NCBI RefSeq assembly: GCF_020544405.1
Contig: NZ_CP065410.1
Span: 1,054,001-1,118,000, forward strand
DNA from: Pseudomonas sp. IAC-BECa141
GTDB lineage: Bacteria > Pseudomonadota > Gammaproteobacteria > Pseudomonadales > Pseudomonadaceae
Length of the DNA stretch: 64,000 nucleotides
Direction of reading: 5' to 3'
The notes below the pieces were generated by a model. It did no database searches. It had not been told where the DNA came from and worked only from the letters and a program-made list of their open reading frames with translations. A program made the translations under genes and the position numbers. Position 1 is the stretch's first letter. Every line of letters begins with the position of its first letter. Positions 9,276-18,476 of this stretch are shown one piece after another.

Positions 9276-10646
9276 ATGCACAACCAGATTGCCAGCTTCC
9301 GGGCGGCACTCGACGCCCGTCCTGTGTCCCGCTTTCAGTGGTTGCTCCTGATTCTTCTCGCCTTGCTGCTGGTCACCGACGGCTATGACGCCCAGGTGCT
9401 CGGTTACGTGGTGCCGGCACTGGCGCAGGACTGGGGCCTGGAAAAGTCCGCGTTCGGCCCGGTGTTCAGCGCCAACCTGCTGGGTCTGACGCTTGGCTCC
9501 CTCGCGGTGACGCCTCTGGCCGACCGCTTCGGCGTTCGACGGATTCTGCTCGCCTGCGTGCTGATCTACGCCAGCCTCACCGTGCTGATGGTGTTCGCCG
9601 ATTCCCTGAATACCCTGATGATCGCGCGCTTCATCTGCGGTATCGGCATGGGCGGCGCGATGCCCAGCGCCATGGCGTTGATGTCGGAATATTCACCGCC
9701 ACGCCTGCGTACGCTGATGGTGACGCTGGCGGCTTGCGGCTTCTCGTTCGGCGGTGCGGCCGGTGGTTTTGTGGCGGCCGGCTTCATCGACCGTTTCGGC
9801 TGGCAAGCGGTGTTCCTCGCCGGTGGTGTCACGCCGTTGCTGCTGTTTCCGTTTCTCTGGTGGATGCTGCCGGAATCCTTGCCGCGTCTTCTACGTGACG
9901 CGCCGCCCTATGCGCGCCTGCGCAAGGTCACCGCACGCATGCTGCCGGAGTGGCAACCGCCCGCCGCATCGGTCGAGCAGAACGAACGCGAGCAGGGCAG
10001 CAAGCTGACCGTGGTGGAATTGTTCCGCAACGGTTATGCGCGTCCGACCTTGCTGATCTGGGCAACCTTTTTCGTCAGCCTGATCCTGCTGTATTTCATG
10101 ATCAGTTGGCTGCCGTCGCTGCTGCTGGAAAGTGGCCTGAAACTCAACGAAGCGAACCTGGTGACGTCGATGTTCCTGTTCGCCGGCACGCTCGGCGCGA
10201 TCTGCATGGCGTGGTTCGCCGATCGATTGAAAAGCAAGGTGCGACTGTTGTCCGGCGTGCTGGCTGGCGCGGCGGTGTGCACGATTCTGCTGGGCCTGAA
10301 TCACGACAACCCGCGTTATCTGGTGGCCTGTGTGTTCGCGGCAGGGTTCTGCATCATCGGCGGGCAACTGACGCTCAATGCGTTCGCCAGCAATTTCTAT
10401 CCGGCCCAGGTTCGCGCCACCGGCACTGGCTGGGCATTGGGAGTCGGGCGATTCGGCTCGATTCTCGGGCCGCTGTTCGGCAGCCTGTTGCTGGCGATGC
10501 ACATTCCGGTGGAGCAGATTTTCTTCTTCTGCGCGATTCCGGCGGTGATCGCGGCGTTGCTGATCATTCAGGTGCGTTCGCCTTCGCAGGTTGCGCAAGA
10601 TCCTGTGGGAGCGAGCTTGCTCGCGAAGAACGATAACGCGGTTTGA
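9276..10646 (+). CDS. MFS transporter, aromatic acid:H+ symporter family
   Basis: A 12-transmembrane major facilitator of the AAHS (PcaK/MhpT-like) type, 456 residues. The first helix carries the family motif LLLVTDGYDAQVLGYVVPAL. Loop 2-3 carries the MFS signature (PLADRFGVRRI), and TM5-6 is followed by a cytoplasmic loop around residues 205-245. The likely substrate is an aromatic acid such as homogentisate, hydroxyphenylacetate or a benzoate, given its place just downstream of the hmg operon on the same strand; the exact substrate cannot be read from sequence. The last 13-14 codons are REP DNA (see the REP at 10604-10691), so the natural C-terminus was replaced or extended by translated repeat sequence. 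Confidence 0.88.
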   Translation: MHNQIASFRAALDARPVSRFQWLLLILLALLLVTDGYDAQVLGYVVPALAQDWGLEKSAFGPVFSANLLGLTLGSLAVTPLADRFGVRRILLACVLIYASLTVLMVFADSLNTLMIARFICGIGMGGAMPSAMALMSEYSPPRLRTLMVTLAACGFSFGGAAGGFVAAGFIDRFGWQAVFLAGGVTPLLLFPFLWWMLPESLPRLLRDAPPYARLRKVTARMLPEWQPPAASVEQNEREQGSKLTVVELFRNGYARPTLLIWATFFVSLILLYFMISWLPSLLLESGLKLNEANLVTSMFLFAGTLGAICMAWFADRLKSKVRLLSGVLAGAAVCTILLGLNHDNPRYLVACVFAAGFCIIGGQLTLNAFASNFYPAQVRATGTGWALGVGRFGSILGPLFGSLLLAMHIPVEQIFFFCAIPAVIAALLIIQVRSPSQVAQDPVGASLLAKNDNAV

Positions 10647-10691
10647 CTGATCGACCGCGTCGCCTGATTCGCGAGCAAGCTCGCTCCCACA
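10604..10691. repeat. REP pair overlapping the 3' end of the MFS gene
   Basis: The left REP arm (TGTGGGAGCGAGCTTGCTCGC, from 10604) is inside the MFS coding frame, which stops in the loop at 10646. The inverted arm ends at 10691. The adjoining minus-strand gene ends at 10697. Confidence 0.9.
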
Positions 10692-10696
10692 AGGGA

Positions 10697-11499
10697 TCAG
10701 TGGACGACTGAGTTGGGTGGCAGATGCCCCAGCCGTTCCGTCAGGCGAAGTCGCTGAATCGGGTCGTCACTGAGCAACAGCGCGTGCTCCAGATCGAAAC
10801 GCTCGGCGTTCGGACAATCGAGGCGCTGGTACAGACTGGCCCGGGCCAGGTAATCGGCGGCGCTGGCGTTGCCCAGTTCGAGCACGCGCTCGGCATCAAT
10901 CAGCGCCGCGATGAAATCGTCGTGGGTCAGGTGCAACTGGCGCAGGTTGCGTGACAGACGCTGTAGCATCTGCACCGGCTCGGCAGTCAGCAGGTGGTCG
11001 GCGTTGAGTTTCATCTGATGGCCGTACTGGCGATGCAGCAGTTCGCGGCAATCGTTCGGATACAGGCGCCGTCCGCCGCACGGATCGAGCAGGTGATCGG
11101 CTCCGGGCACCTTCAGCAGGAAGTGCCCGGGAAGTTCACGCCAACCAGCGGGATCTCCAGACCTCGGGCCAGTTCCAGGGCGATCAGTGCCAGCGCCAGC
11201 GGCTGGCCGCGTTTGGTCTGCATGACTTTGTGCACCATCGCGGCCTGCGGACGCAGCGGTACGAAATCATCCTGGGCAAAACCGAGGTCAGTCATGCGCC
11301 GCAGCAACGGTTGCGCCAGTTCGCTGACCGGAAGCAACGGCAAGCCATAACTGACTCGCTGCTGCAGTTCCTTGAATTCCTGCAACAGCGCTTCGGGATC
11401 GGCTTGTTTGTCGTGTTCGGCGGCCATCCACAACGCGGCTTCGAACAGCGCGGGCGGTGAACGGTGCAGACAATCGAAGAAACGTTGGCGCGGACTCAT
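10697..11499 (-). pseudogene. SirB1-family (transglutaminase-like fold plus TPR) gene with a single-base frameshift
   Basis: The first half starts at the ATG at 11499 (MSPRQRFF; GGAG Shine-Dalgarno 6 bases upstream). It reads to VGVNFPG and then TSC-stop at 11113. The second half continues in another frame as VPGADHLLDPCGGRRLYP and on to the end at 10697. The family sequence expected at the join is FPGHFLLKVPGAD; restoring one base in the CCC run at 11126-11128 (plus strand) gives exactly this. Total length would be about 267 residues, normal for SirB1 proteins, which have a transglutaminase-like core and C-terminal TPR-like helices and whose biochemical role is unclear. The rest of each half looks intact, so the lesion is recent or a sequencing error. 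Confidence 0.85.
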
Positions 11500-11684
11500 C
11501 TCAATCTCCGGAGCATGCCTCGTTTTAGCCCCGTCTTTGCCATTCGTCCAGTGTCGGGGCTGCTCTGCCATCGGGTTATGCCGCAACGTATTGGTCGCTG
11601 TCGGGCCTTATTCCCGTGCGCTTCAGCAATTTTTGGGCGCAAGCCTATACTGGCGTCTACCAGAAGTGATTCGGGAGCCTGCCG

Positions 11685-12704
11685 ATGTTTGCTCTCATGC
11701 AAAGCACTCGCCTGGAATCGCTGCACCTTAGCGTTGATCCGGTGTCCGGATTGAAGGCGGTCATTGCCATCCATAACAGTCGCCTCGGGCCAGCCCTGGG
11801 CGGTTGTCGTTATCTTGCCTACCCGAACGACGAATCTGCAGTCGAGGACGCCATACGCCTGGCCCAGGGCATGAGCTACAAGGCCGCGCTGGCCGGTCTT
11901 GCTCAGGGCGGCGGGGTGGCCGTGATCGTGCGGCCGGTCCACGTGGAAAACCGCGCTGCATTGTTTGAAGCCTTCGGCCGTTGCATCGATCAGCTCGACG
12001 GGCGCTACATCACCGCCATCGACAGCGGCACCTCGGTGGCGGACATGGATTGCATCGCCCAGCAGACTCAGCATGTCACCAGCACTACTTCAGCCGGCGA
12101 CCCGGCGCCGCATGCCGCGATGGGCGTGTTCACCGGGATTCGCGCCACGGCCATGGCACGGCTGGGGAGCGACAATCTTGAAGGCTTGCGCGTGGCAATT
12201 CAGGGGTTGGGCAATGTCGGGTTTGCGCTCGCGGAGCAGTTGCACGCAGCGGGCGCCGAACTGCTGGTCAGCGACATCGACCACGGCAAGGTGCAACTGG
12301 CGATGGAACAGCTCAACGCCCATCCGATTGCCAACGACGCATTGCTCAGCACGCCGTGCGACATCCTCGCACCGTGCGGCCTTGGCGGTGTGCTTAACAG
12401 CCACACGGTCACCCAGTTGCGCTGCTCGGCGGTGGCGGGCTCGGCCAACAATCAGCTGACGCATCTGGACGTCGCCGATCAACTGGAACGGCGCGGCATC
12501 CTGTATGCACCCGATTACGTGATCAATGCCGGCGGGCTGATCTACGTTTCCCTCAAGCACCGGGGCGAAGAACTGACGACCATCACTGCGCATCTGTCGA
12601 AAATCAGTTCGCGGCTGACTGAAGTTTTTGCCCATGCCCAGGCGGAAAAACGTTCACCGGCGCGGGTGGCGGACGAACTGGCGGAAAAGGTGTTGTACCG
12701 CTGA
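11685..12704 (+). CDS. Glu/Leu/Phe/Val dehydrogenase family protein (leucine-dehydrogenase-like)
   Basis: A 339-residue protein related to leucine dehydrogenase, which deaminates branched-chain amino acids oxidatively with NAD. The N-terminal substrate domain has the glycine-rich motif LGPALGGCR and GMSYKAALAG, with the substrate-carboxylate Lys. The C-terminal Rossmann domain carries GLGNVG. The Asp of the catalytic loop is present (IDSGTSVADMD). However, the second conserved lysine of the family (GGGK, the catalytic Lys80 of Bacillus leucine dehydrogenase) is valine here (GGGVAVI), and TAED is TAID. Activity as a normal dehydrogenase is therefore doubtful. The start ATG at 11685 follows a purine-rich stretch (GGGAG at 11670-11674). 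Confidence 0.8.
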   Translation: MFALMQSTRLESLHLSVDPVSGLKAVIAIHNSRLGPALGGCRYLAYPNDESAVEDAIRLAQGMSYKAALAGLAQGGGVAVIVRPVHVENRAALFEAFGRCIDQLDGRYITAIDSGTSVADMDCIAQQTQHVTSTTSAGDPAPHAAMGVFTGIRATAMARLGSDNLEGLRVAIQGLGNVGFALAEQLHAAGAELLVSDIDHGKVQLAMEQLNAHPIANDALLSTPCDILAPCGLGGVLNSHTVTQLRCSAVAGSANNQLTHLDVADQLERRGILYAPDYVINAGGLIYVSLKHRGEELTTITAHLSKISSRLTEVFAHAQAEKRSPARVADELAEKVLYR

Positions 12705-12720
12705 GGTTTGTCCGGGCATG

Positions 12721-12752
12721 AAAAAGCCCCTGAGTCTTTCAACTCAGGGGCT
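12721..12752 (-). terminator. Rho-independent terminator of yebG
   Basis: The inverted repeat AGCCCCTGAGT (12725-12735) / ACTCAGGGGCT (12742-12752) is followed on the minus strand by a run of five T (12721-12725). It lies 48 bases past the yebG stop and between the convergent genes. The plus-strand side has only a weak AT-rich tail. Confidence 0.8.
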
Positions 12753-12800
12753 ATTCAATTCCGAGGCTATTCAATTCAAAGGCGTCAATTCAGATGCCGA

Positions 12801-13145
12801 TTACTTCGCAGCCTTTGCCGCCTTGGCAGGTTTGGCCGGCGCTTCTGCCGGTTCAGCCACCTCTGCAGGCTCGGTTGCCACAACCGGTGCCGCTGGTGCG
12901 TTGATCAACTCCGACAATGCGTCAGGCTGGCTCTTGAACGCCCGGGCGAACACATCGCGGTTCTTCGCCATGAAGATCCCGACTTCTTCCACTTGCTGCT
13001 CGCTCAACGAAGGAACGGCTTTTTCCAGCACTTCGGCCAACAGTTCGGCCAGTTCGAGCATTTTGTCATGACGGTCAGCTTCGGCTTTATCCATGAACAA
13101 GCGCTCCAGATCTCGGCTGCTGCGGTATACCACTTCGACGGCCAT
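12801..13145 (-). CDS. yebG: YebG-family DNA-damage-inducible protein
   Basis: A 114-residue protein with the YebG N-terminal domain (MAVEVVYRSSRDLERLFMDK, KAEADRHDKMLELAE) and a low-complexity Ala/Pro/Lys/Glu-rich tail (about residues 83-114, with AKPAKAAKAAK at the end). YebG is an SOS-regulated protein of unknown molecular role in Escherichia coli. Here a near-perfect LexA box lies 44 bases upstream of the ATG, so SOS control is well supported. The gene is monocistronic with its own terminator. The basic Lys/Ala tail could contact nucleic acid; that part is inference. Confidence 0.88.
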   Translation of the reverse strand: MAVEVVYRSSRDLERLFMDKAEADRHDKMLELAELLAEVLEKAVPSLSEQQVEEVGIFMAKNRDVFARAFKSQPDALSELINAPAAPVVATEPAEVAEPAEAPAKPAKAAKAAK

Positions 13146-13188
13146 TCACCACCTCACATGCCTTCACATTAAGTTGTCTTCGCGACTA

Positions 13189-13204
13189 CTGTATCTATAT
13201 ACAG
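13189..13204. promoter_or_regulatory. LexA box (SOS operator) of yebG
   Basis: CTGTATCTATATACAG matches the LexA consensus CTG-N10-CAG with an AT-rich, alternating core. It lies 44 bases upstream of the yebG start, in promoter position on the minus strand. Confidence 0.88.
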
Positions 13205-13438
13205 CGAAAAGGATAAGCGAATCCCTGCGCTTTGGGTAGTGGCTTTTCAATGTAGACCGGATTCGGATTTTGTCAGCCCTGCGCCTGCGCGCAGGTGCGA
13301 CCAAACGCCACGGCGCGGGTTTTGCGTCACCTCGCCATCATGGCGTGGCCTCTTTTCTGCATGCATCTGCGTACGTGTGCAATAACCGTCACGTCCAGCA
13401 CGCAACATCCGCTCGAACCGGGCTAAGGAACCTTCATC

Positions 13439-13939
13439 GTGAAAATCAACTGGGCCGAGAAACTGCGGCAAAACGTGCATCAACTAGCCGAGTCCCTGGG
13501 CAACCTGTTCGTCGAGACTTTCCACTACCTGGCGCTGTTCGCCATTGGTGCGGTGACCGCGTGGGCGGCGGTGATGGAATTTCTCGGGATGCTCGAGGAA
13601 GGGCACATCAAGATCGATGACATTCTGTTGCTGTTCATCTATCTGGAACTGGGGGCGATGGTCGGGATTTATTTCAAGACTAACCACATGCCGGTGCGAT
13701 TCCTGATTTACGTGGCAATCACGGCGCTGACGCGCCTGCTGATCTCCAACGTCTCCCACCACAATCCGCCAGACATGGGCATCATCTACCTGTGCGGCGG
13801 GATTCTGCTGCTGGCGTTTTCGATCCTGGTGGTGCGTTACGCCTCATCGCAATTCCCTTCGGTGAAAATCGAGAACCCGCACCGCAAGATCGGCACGGGT
13901 TCCAGTGAACATCCGGAAGTGGAGAAGGGCGAACTCTAG
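13439..13939 (+). CDS. psiE: Phosphate-starvation-inducible PsiE family membrane protein
   Basis: A 166-residue inner-membrane protein with four predicted transmembrane helices (around residues 25-48, 60-78, 85-103 and 113-135). It shows PsiE family features such as FHYLALFAIGAVTAW and the LFIYLELGAMVGIYF stretch. The start is a GTG at 13439 with AGGA at 13426-13429. PsiE in Escherichia coli is induced by phosphate starvation through PhoB, but its function is unknown. I saw no convincing pho box upstream, so regulation here is uncertain. The stop overlaps the end of the convergent DUF3509 gene by 4 bases. Confidence 0.85.
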   Translation: MKINWAEKLRQNVHQLAESLGNLFVETFHYLALFAIGAVTAWAAVMEFLGMLEEGHIKIDDILLLFIYLELGAMVGIYFKTNHMPVRFLIYVAITALTRLLISNVSHHNPPDMGIIYLCGGILLLAFSILVVRYASSQFPSVKIENPHRKIGTGSSEHPEVEKGEL

Positions 13940-14253
13940 AGGCCGGCAGCTGGCCGGGGATGATGTCTGGCCTGACGCGGTGGCGGAGTGATTCCGTCGC
14001 CGCGGGTCATGGCGTCGAGGATCGCCATGGCGCTATGGCCCTGCTCGATGGCGATGCCGAACTGAATGCTTTGCACCAGGCGCTTGAGGCGCTTGGGGTC
14101 GTTGCGCTGTTCGGCGCTGATCATCCGTTTGGCGACGATCCGGCCGCCGTTGGAAAGGGTCAGCATGATGCTGCCGTCGAGCCCCTGAATGCTCAGGTTG
14201 ATCTGATAGTCCGGCGCGAAGGCATCGGTAATGATCTGAAAAGGATTGTCCAT
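13936..14253 (-). CDS. DUF3509 domain protein
   Basis: A small 105-residue cytoplasmic protein starting MDNPFQIITDAF, which I recognise as the DUF3509 type found across Pseudomonas. It has a compact alpha/beta core (INLSIQGLDGSIMLTLSNGGRIVAKR in two halves) followed by a helical region (DPKRLKRLVQSIQFGIAIEQG) and a short basic, Pro-rich tail. No signal peptide or membrane segment is seen. The function is unknown. The start at 14253 has only a weak purine stretch before it. Family assignment is from memory of the conserved N-terminus. Confidence 0.7.
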   Translation of the reverse strand: MDNPFQIITDAFAPDYQINLSIQGLDGSIMLTLSNGGRIVAKRMISAEQRNDPKRLKRLVQSIQFGIAIEQGHSAMAILDAMTRGDGITPPPRQARHHPRPAAGL

Positions 14254-14405
14254 GATGCGTCACCGCCTGATTGAACGTGCAGTTGTTGACCGGCCTTGAT
14301 CGGGTTGGTTCGCCAAACCTGACCATCGGCCCTTCCGTGGTCCCGTCTCCTTCAGCGATGTAGCAAGGGACATGCCGGGAATATTGTCGAACAATGAAAC
14401 CGGTC

Positions 14406-14436
14406 AAAAAGAAGGCGAGTCCATGGCTCGCCTTCT
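14406..14436 (-). terminator. Rho-independent terminator of the serine transporter gene
   Basis: The stem AGAAGGCGAG (14410-14419) / CTCGCCTTCT (14427-14436) has a minus-strand T run (14406-14410). It is 17 bases past the transporter stop. Confidence 0.85.
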
Positions 14437-14452
14437 TCGTTTGCGGCCCGTT

Positions 14453-15754
14453 TCAGGGCAGAACCGAGTAGATGATCGCTGACAGTGCAATCAGACCGAT
14501 CAGCACCACGAACACGTTGGACGCCTGGCCCGAATACTGGCGCAAGGCTGGCACGCGGCGGATGGCGTACATCGGCATCAGGAACAACAGGCAGGCAATC
14601 ACCGGGCCGCCGAGGGTTTCGATCATGCCGAGGATGCTCGGGTTGAAGGTCGCCACGGCCCAACAGCTGAGGATCATGAACAGCGCGGTTGCACGGTTCA
14701 GCCAGCTCGCCGACATCACCCGGCCACGGCTGCGCAGACTTTTGACGATCATGCCCTGGAAGCCTTCGCTGGCGCCGATGTAGTGGCCGAGGAAGGATTT
14801 GGTGATCGCCACCAGCGCGATCAGCGGCGCAGCGTAAGCGATGACCGGGGTCTGGAAGTGGTTGGCCAGGTACGACAGGATCGAGATGTTTTGCGCCTTG
14901 GCCGCTGCCAGATCCGCCGGCGACAGCGCCAGCACGCAGCTGAAGCAAAAGAACATCACCGTGACAACCATCATGCCGTGAGCCATGGCGAGAATGCCGC
15001 TGCTCTTGCGCTCGGCCTGATCGCCATAGCGCTGTTTCTGGTTGACGGCGAAGGCGGAAATGATCGGCGAATGGTTGAACGAGAACACCATCACCGGGAT
15101 CGCCAGCCACAGGGTCTTGAGGAACACCGACATTTCCATCGGTTCCCGGGCGCTGGCGAAGAATGCGCCGTTCCAGTTTGGAATCAGGCTGATGCCGAGC
15201 AACAGCAGCGCGGCGACGAACGGATAGACCAGCACGCTCATGGCTTTGACGATCACGCTCTGACCGCAGCGGACGATGGCCATCAGACCGAGGATCAGCG
15301 CCAGCGACAGCACCGCGCGCGGCGGCGGGGCGATGTGCAATTGATGTTCAAGGAAGCTGCCCAGGGTGTTGGTCAGCGCCACGCTGTACACCAGCAGGAT
15401 CGGGAAAATCGCAAAGAAATACAGCAGCGTGATCAGCTTGCCGGCGCCGATGCCGAAGTGTTCTTCCACCACTTCGGTGATGTCGCCGGAGCGGCCCGAC
15501 AGCACGAAGCGGGTCAGGCCCCGGTGCGCGAAAAAAGTCATCGGGAATGCCAGCACCGCCAGGATCAGCAACGGCCAGAAGCCGCCGACACCGGCGTTGA
15601 TCGGCAGGAACAAGGTGCCGGCACCGATGGCCGTGCCGTACAGGCCGAGCATCCAGGTGGTGTCGAATTTGCTCCAGCCCTTGTGGGCGATTTCGTTGTT
15701 GCATATGCGGTCTACAGCGGGATTTTCGGCAGCAGGTGTGCGTACATCGGTCAT
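14453..15754 (-). CDS. sdaC: Serine transporter, HAAAP family (SdaC-like)
   Basis: A 433-residue, 11-helix amino acid:proton symporter of the hydroxy/aromatic amino acid permease family. The first helix contains LGLYGTAIGAGTLFLPI, the typical SdaC/TdcC signature; further segments such as VFSFNHSPIISAFAV also match. It sits 63 bases downstream of sdaA on the same strand, so uptake of L-serine and its deamination are encoded together. The ATG at 15754 (MTDVRTPAAEN) is preceded by GAGG 8 bases upstream. An upstream GTG at 15790 would add 12 residues and is less likely. Confidence 0.9.
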   Translation of the reverse strand: MTDVRTPAAENPAVDRICNNEIAHKGWSKFDTTWMLGLYGTAIGAGTLFLPINAGVGGFWPLLILAVLAFPMTFFAHRGLTRFVLSGRSGDITEVVEEHFGIGAGKLITLLYFFAIFPILLVYSVALTNTLGSFLEHQLHIAPPPRAVLSLALILGLMAIVRCGQSVIVKAMSVLVYPFVAALLLLGISLIPNWNGAFFASAREPMEMSVFLKTLWLAIPVMVFSFNHSPIISAFAVNQKQRYGDQAERKSSGILAMAHGMMVVTVMFFCFSCVLALSPADLAAAKAQNISILSYLANHFQTPVIAYAAPLIALVAITKSFLGHYIGASEGFQGMIVKSLRSRGRVMSASWLNRATALFMILSCWAVATFNPSILGMIETLGGPVIACLLFLMPMYAIRRVPALRQYSGQASNVFVVLIGLIALSAIIYSVLP

Positions 15755-15817
15755 CGTTTTTGCCTCGTTATTATTCTTGCTCGGGCTCACGTGTTACGGG
15801 CGGTCAGGGAGCGCTCC

Positions 15818-17194
15818 TCAGCACTCCACCCAGCTCACGGCCAAGCCGCCCCGTGAAGTCTCTTTGTATTTGTCATGCATGTCGGCGCCGGTATCGCGCA
15901 TGGTGCGGATCACCCGGTCGAGGGAAATGAAGTGTTTGCCGTCGCCGCGCAGGGCCATTTGCGTGGCGTTGATCGCCTTCACCGCAGCGATGGCGTTGCG
16001 CTCGATGCATGGCACCTGCACGAGCCCGCCGACCGGGTCGCAGGTCAGGCCGAGGTTGTGTTCGAGGCCGATTTCGGCGGCGTTTTCCAGTTGTTCCGGG
16101 GTGGCGCCGAGCACATCGGCGAGCCCCGCAGCAGCCATCGCACAGGCAGAGCCGACTTCGCCCTGGCAGCCGACTTCGGCGCCGGAGATCGAAGCGTTTT
16201 TCTTGCACAGGATGCCGACCGCTGCCGCGCCCAGAAAGAACGCAACCACGTCATCGTCGGACGCATCCGGATTGAATTTCATGTAGTAGTGCAGAACGGC
16301 CGGGATGATCCCGGCGGCGCCGTTGGTCGGCGCGGTGACCATGCGCCCGCCGGCGGCGTTCTCTTCGTTGACGGCGAGGGCGAACAGATTGACCCATTCC
16401 ATCGCCGACAGGGTCGAACTGATCACGTTCGGCTTGCCGATTTCCAGCAGGCTGCGGTGCAATTTCGCGGCACGACGCGGCACATTCAGACCGCCAGGCA
16501 GGACGCCTTCGTGACGCAGGCCCTGCTCGACGCATTCGCGCATTACCGACCAGATGTGCAGCAGGCCCTGACGGATTTCGGCGTCGCTGCGCCAGGCCCG
16601 TTCGTTGGCCATCATCAGTTCGGAAACCCGCAGGTTGTGCTGCTTGCACAGCGCCAGCAGTTCGACGGCGCTGGAGAATTCGTATGGCAACTCGACGTCG
16701 CCGGCCGGCACTACGCCGGATTCGGCTTCGGCCGCTTCGATGATGAAACCGCCGCCGACCGAGTAGTACGTTTGCTCGAACAGTTGCCCGGATGCACCGA
16801 AGGCTGTCAGCGACATGGCGTTCGGGTGGTAGGGCAGGCTCTCGTCCAGCAGCAGGAGATCGTGCTGCCAGTTGAAGGCGATCGAACGTTCACCGGCCAG
16901 AGACAGTTGGCCGGTTTCGCGCAGTTGCTGGATGCGCGGTTCGATGGTCGACGGATCGATGCTGTCCGGCCATTCGCCCATCAAGCCCATGACCGTCGCG
17001 CGGTCTGTGGCATGGCCGACACCGGTGGCCGAAAGCGAGCCGTACAAGCGGATTTCCACTCGCTGCACATCATTCAGCAAACGCTGGTCGATCAGGGCCT
17101 GGGCGAAGGTCGCGGCGGCGCGCATAGGGCCGACGGTGTGGGAGCTGGACGGGCCGATGCCGACTTTGAATAGATCGAAAACGCTGATAGCCAT
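15818..17194 (-). CDS. sdaA: L-serine ammonia-lyase (4Fe-4S)
   Basis: A single-chain L-serine dehydratase of 458 residues that converts L-serine to pyruvate and ammonia. The beta domain comes first ([22 protein letters not shown]) and the alpha domain follows from about residue 185, carrying the Fe-S ligands. Cysteines in [22 protein letters not shown] and VQVPCIERN are the expected cluster ligands. The C-terminal Cys (WVEC) is also typical: in the Legionella enzyme the tail cysteine occupies the active site. The gene is followed by the serine transporter and is divergent from a LysR regulator, which may control it. Confidence 0.95.
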   Translation of the reverse strand: MAISVFDLFKVGIGPSSSHTVGPMRAAATFAQALIDQRLLNDVQRVEIRLYGSLSATGVGHATDRATVMGLMGEWPDSIDPSTIEPRIQQLRETGQLSLAGERSIAFNWQHDLLLLDESLPYHPNAMSLTAFGASGQLFEQTYYSVGGGFIIEAAEAESGVVPAGDVELPYEFSSAVELLALCKQHNLRVSELMMANERAWRSDAEIRQGLLHIWSVMRECVEQGLRHEGVLPGGLNVPRRAAKLHRSLLEIGKPNVISSTLSAMEWVNLFALAVNEENAAGGRMVTAPTNGAAGIIPAVLHYYMKFNPDASDDDVVAFFLGAAAVGILCKKNASISGAEVGCQGEVGSACAMAAAGLADVLGATPEQLENAAEIGLEHNLGLTCDPVGGLVQVPCIERNAIAAVKAINATQMALRGDGKHFISLDRVIRTMRDTGADMHDKYKETSRGGLAVSWVEC

Positions 17195-17329
17195 GCTAAA
17201 CCCTTACAAGCAATGGAGTAGGAATCGCTGCCATTTTTTGTAGGACAAGCGCAATGTCGGCGATACTGCCTGTCTCGCTTCAGCGTGACTAACGAAACTT
17301 CCTAAGTAAGCCTTTAGCAGGACTAAACC

Positions 17330-18277
17330 ATGAGTCGTCAATTGCATGCCCAGACTTACGTCTGGCTGCAGGTGTTTTCCTGTGCCGCGCGGCACCTGTC
17401 ATTCACCCGATGTGCCGAAGAACTGCACATCACGCCGGGAGCGGTGAGTCAGCAAATACGACAGTTGGAAGAGCGCCTGGGCTTTCGTCTGTTTCACCGT
17501 CGTGCGCGGGGTGTGGAGCTGAGTGCGGAAGGGCAGCGACTGGCGATTACGGTCAACGAGGCTTACGGCAGCATCGATGCGGAATTGCGTCGTCTTGATG
17601 CAGGGATGATCAGCGGGATTCTGCGGCTGCGCTCGATTCCGTCGTTCCTCAGCAAATGGCTGACCCCGCGCCTGCCGCGTCTGCAACAGCGTTATCCCGA
17701 CATACAGCTGCGGCTGGTGGCCGAGGACAGCAGCGTGCCGTTACATGAAGGGGATTTCGACCTGGCCATCGACCTGAACGATGGCAGCTATCCGGGACTG
17801 TTATCCACAGCCTTGCTCGATGAGCAGATTTTTCCGGTGTGCGCGCCGGGCCTTCTGCGTGGGCGACCACCGCTGCATGGGCCGGCGGATCTGGTGCATT
17901 TCCCGCTGTTGCACGACATCACTGCCTGGCGCGGCAGCTACGAATACGCGGAGTGGGAGTTTTATCTCAATGCCATCGGTTTCGAGGGCGCCGATGTGCG
18001 GCGCGGGCACACATTCAATCGCAACCACCTGACCATCGAAGCGGCGATTGCCGGTATGGGCGTGGCGATTGCCCGGCGCACGCTGCTCAACGACGAGTTG
18101 GAGCGGGGAACGCTGATTGTGCCGTTCGGGATTTCGGTACCCAATCACAAGCGCTATGTCTTGCTCTACTCGCCGGGGGCGTTGAGCCATCCGGGTGTGC
18201 GGGCGGTGCATGACTGGCTGGTGGAAGAGGCGGGGATTTTTCGCAGCCTGCACCCGTTGGGTGATGGCCAATTGTGA
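17330..18277 (+). CDS. LysR-family transcriptional regulator (GcvA-like)
   Basis: A 315-residue LysR regulator. The N-terminal winged helix-turn-helix is at about residues 10-70 (SFTRCAEELHITPGAVSQQI, LFHRRARGVELSAEG), and the periplasmic-binding-like effector domain spans about 95-300. The overall sequence resembles the GcvA subgroup, including the DFDLAIDLNDGSYPG and GMGVAIARRTLL segments. It is divergent from sdaA, with 135 bases between the starts. LysR proteins often control the divergent gene, so regulation of serine uptake and deamination is likely but inferred. No clear T-N11-A box was identified by eye. Confidence 0.85.
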   Translation: MSRQLHAQTYVWLQVFSCAARHLSFTRCAEELHITPGAVSQQIRQLEERLGFRLFHRRARGVELSAEGQRLAITVNEAYGSIDAELRRLDAGMISGILRLRSIPSFLSKWLTPRLPRLQQRYPDIQLRLVAEDSSVPLHEGDFDLAIDLNDGSYPGLLSTALLDEQIFPVCAPGLLRGRPPLHGPADLVHFPLLHDITAWRGSYEYAEWEFYLNAIGFEGADVRRGHTFNRNHLTIEAAIAGMGVAIARRTLLNDELERGTLIVPFGISVPNHKRYVLLYSPGALSHPGVRAVHDWLVEEAGIFRSLHPLGDGQL

Positions 18278-18476
18278 GCAGATTTTTCGGGGTGGCGGGG
18301 CGATGCAACTCCCGACCTTACCAGCGCTTTGCTCGGTTGTCCGGCTTTTTTTGCGTATGAATATTTATCTTTTTAAGGGGTTGAAATGTTCGTCCGGCGG
18401 GCCGATTGTTGTAATCAAGAGGTCACGAAATCCTGTTCCAGGCCTCTTGCGAGCTAGCTGAAATAAGGGATGAACT

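Noticed and set aside
9276..14253. Many long open frames antisense to real genes
   Set aside because: These are shadows caused by high GC; their residues are rich in Arg, Ala, Pro and Gln with no family signatures.
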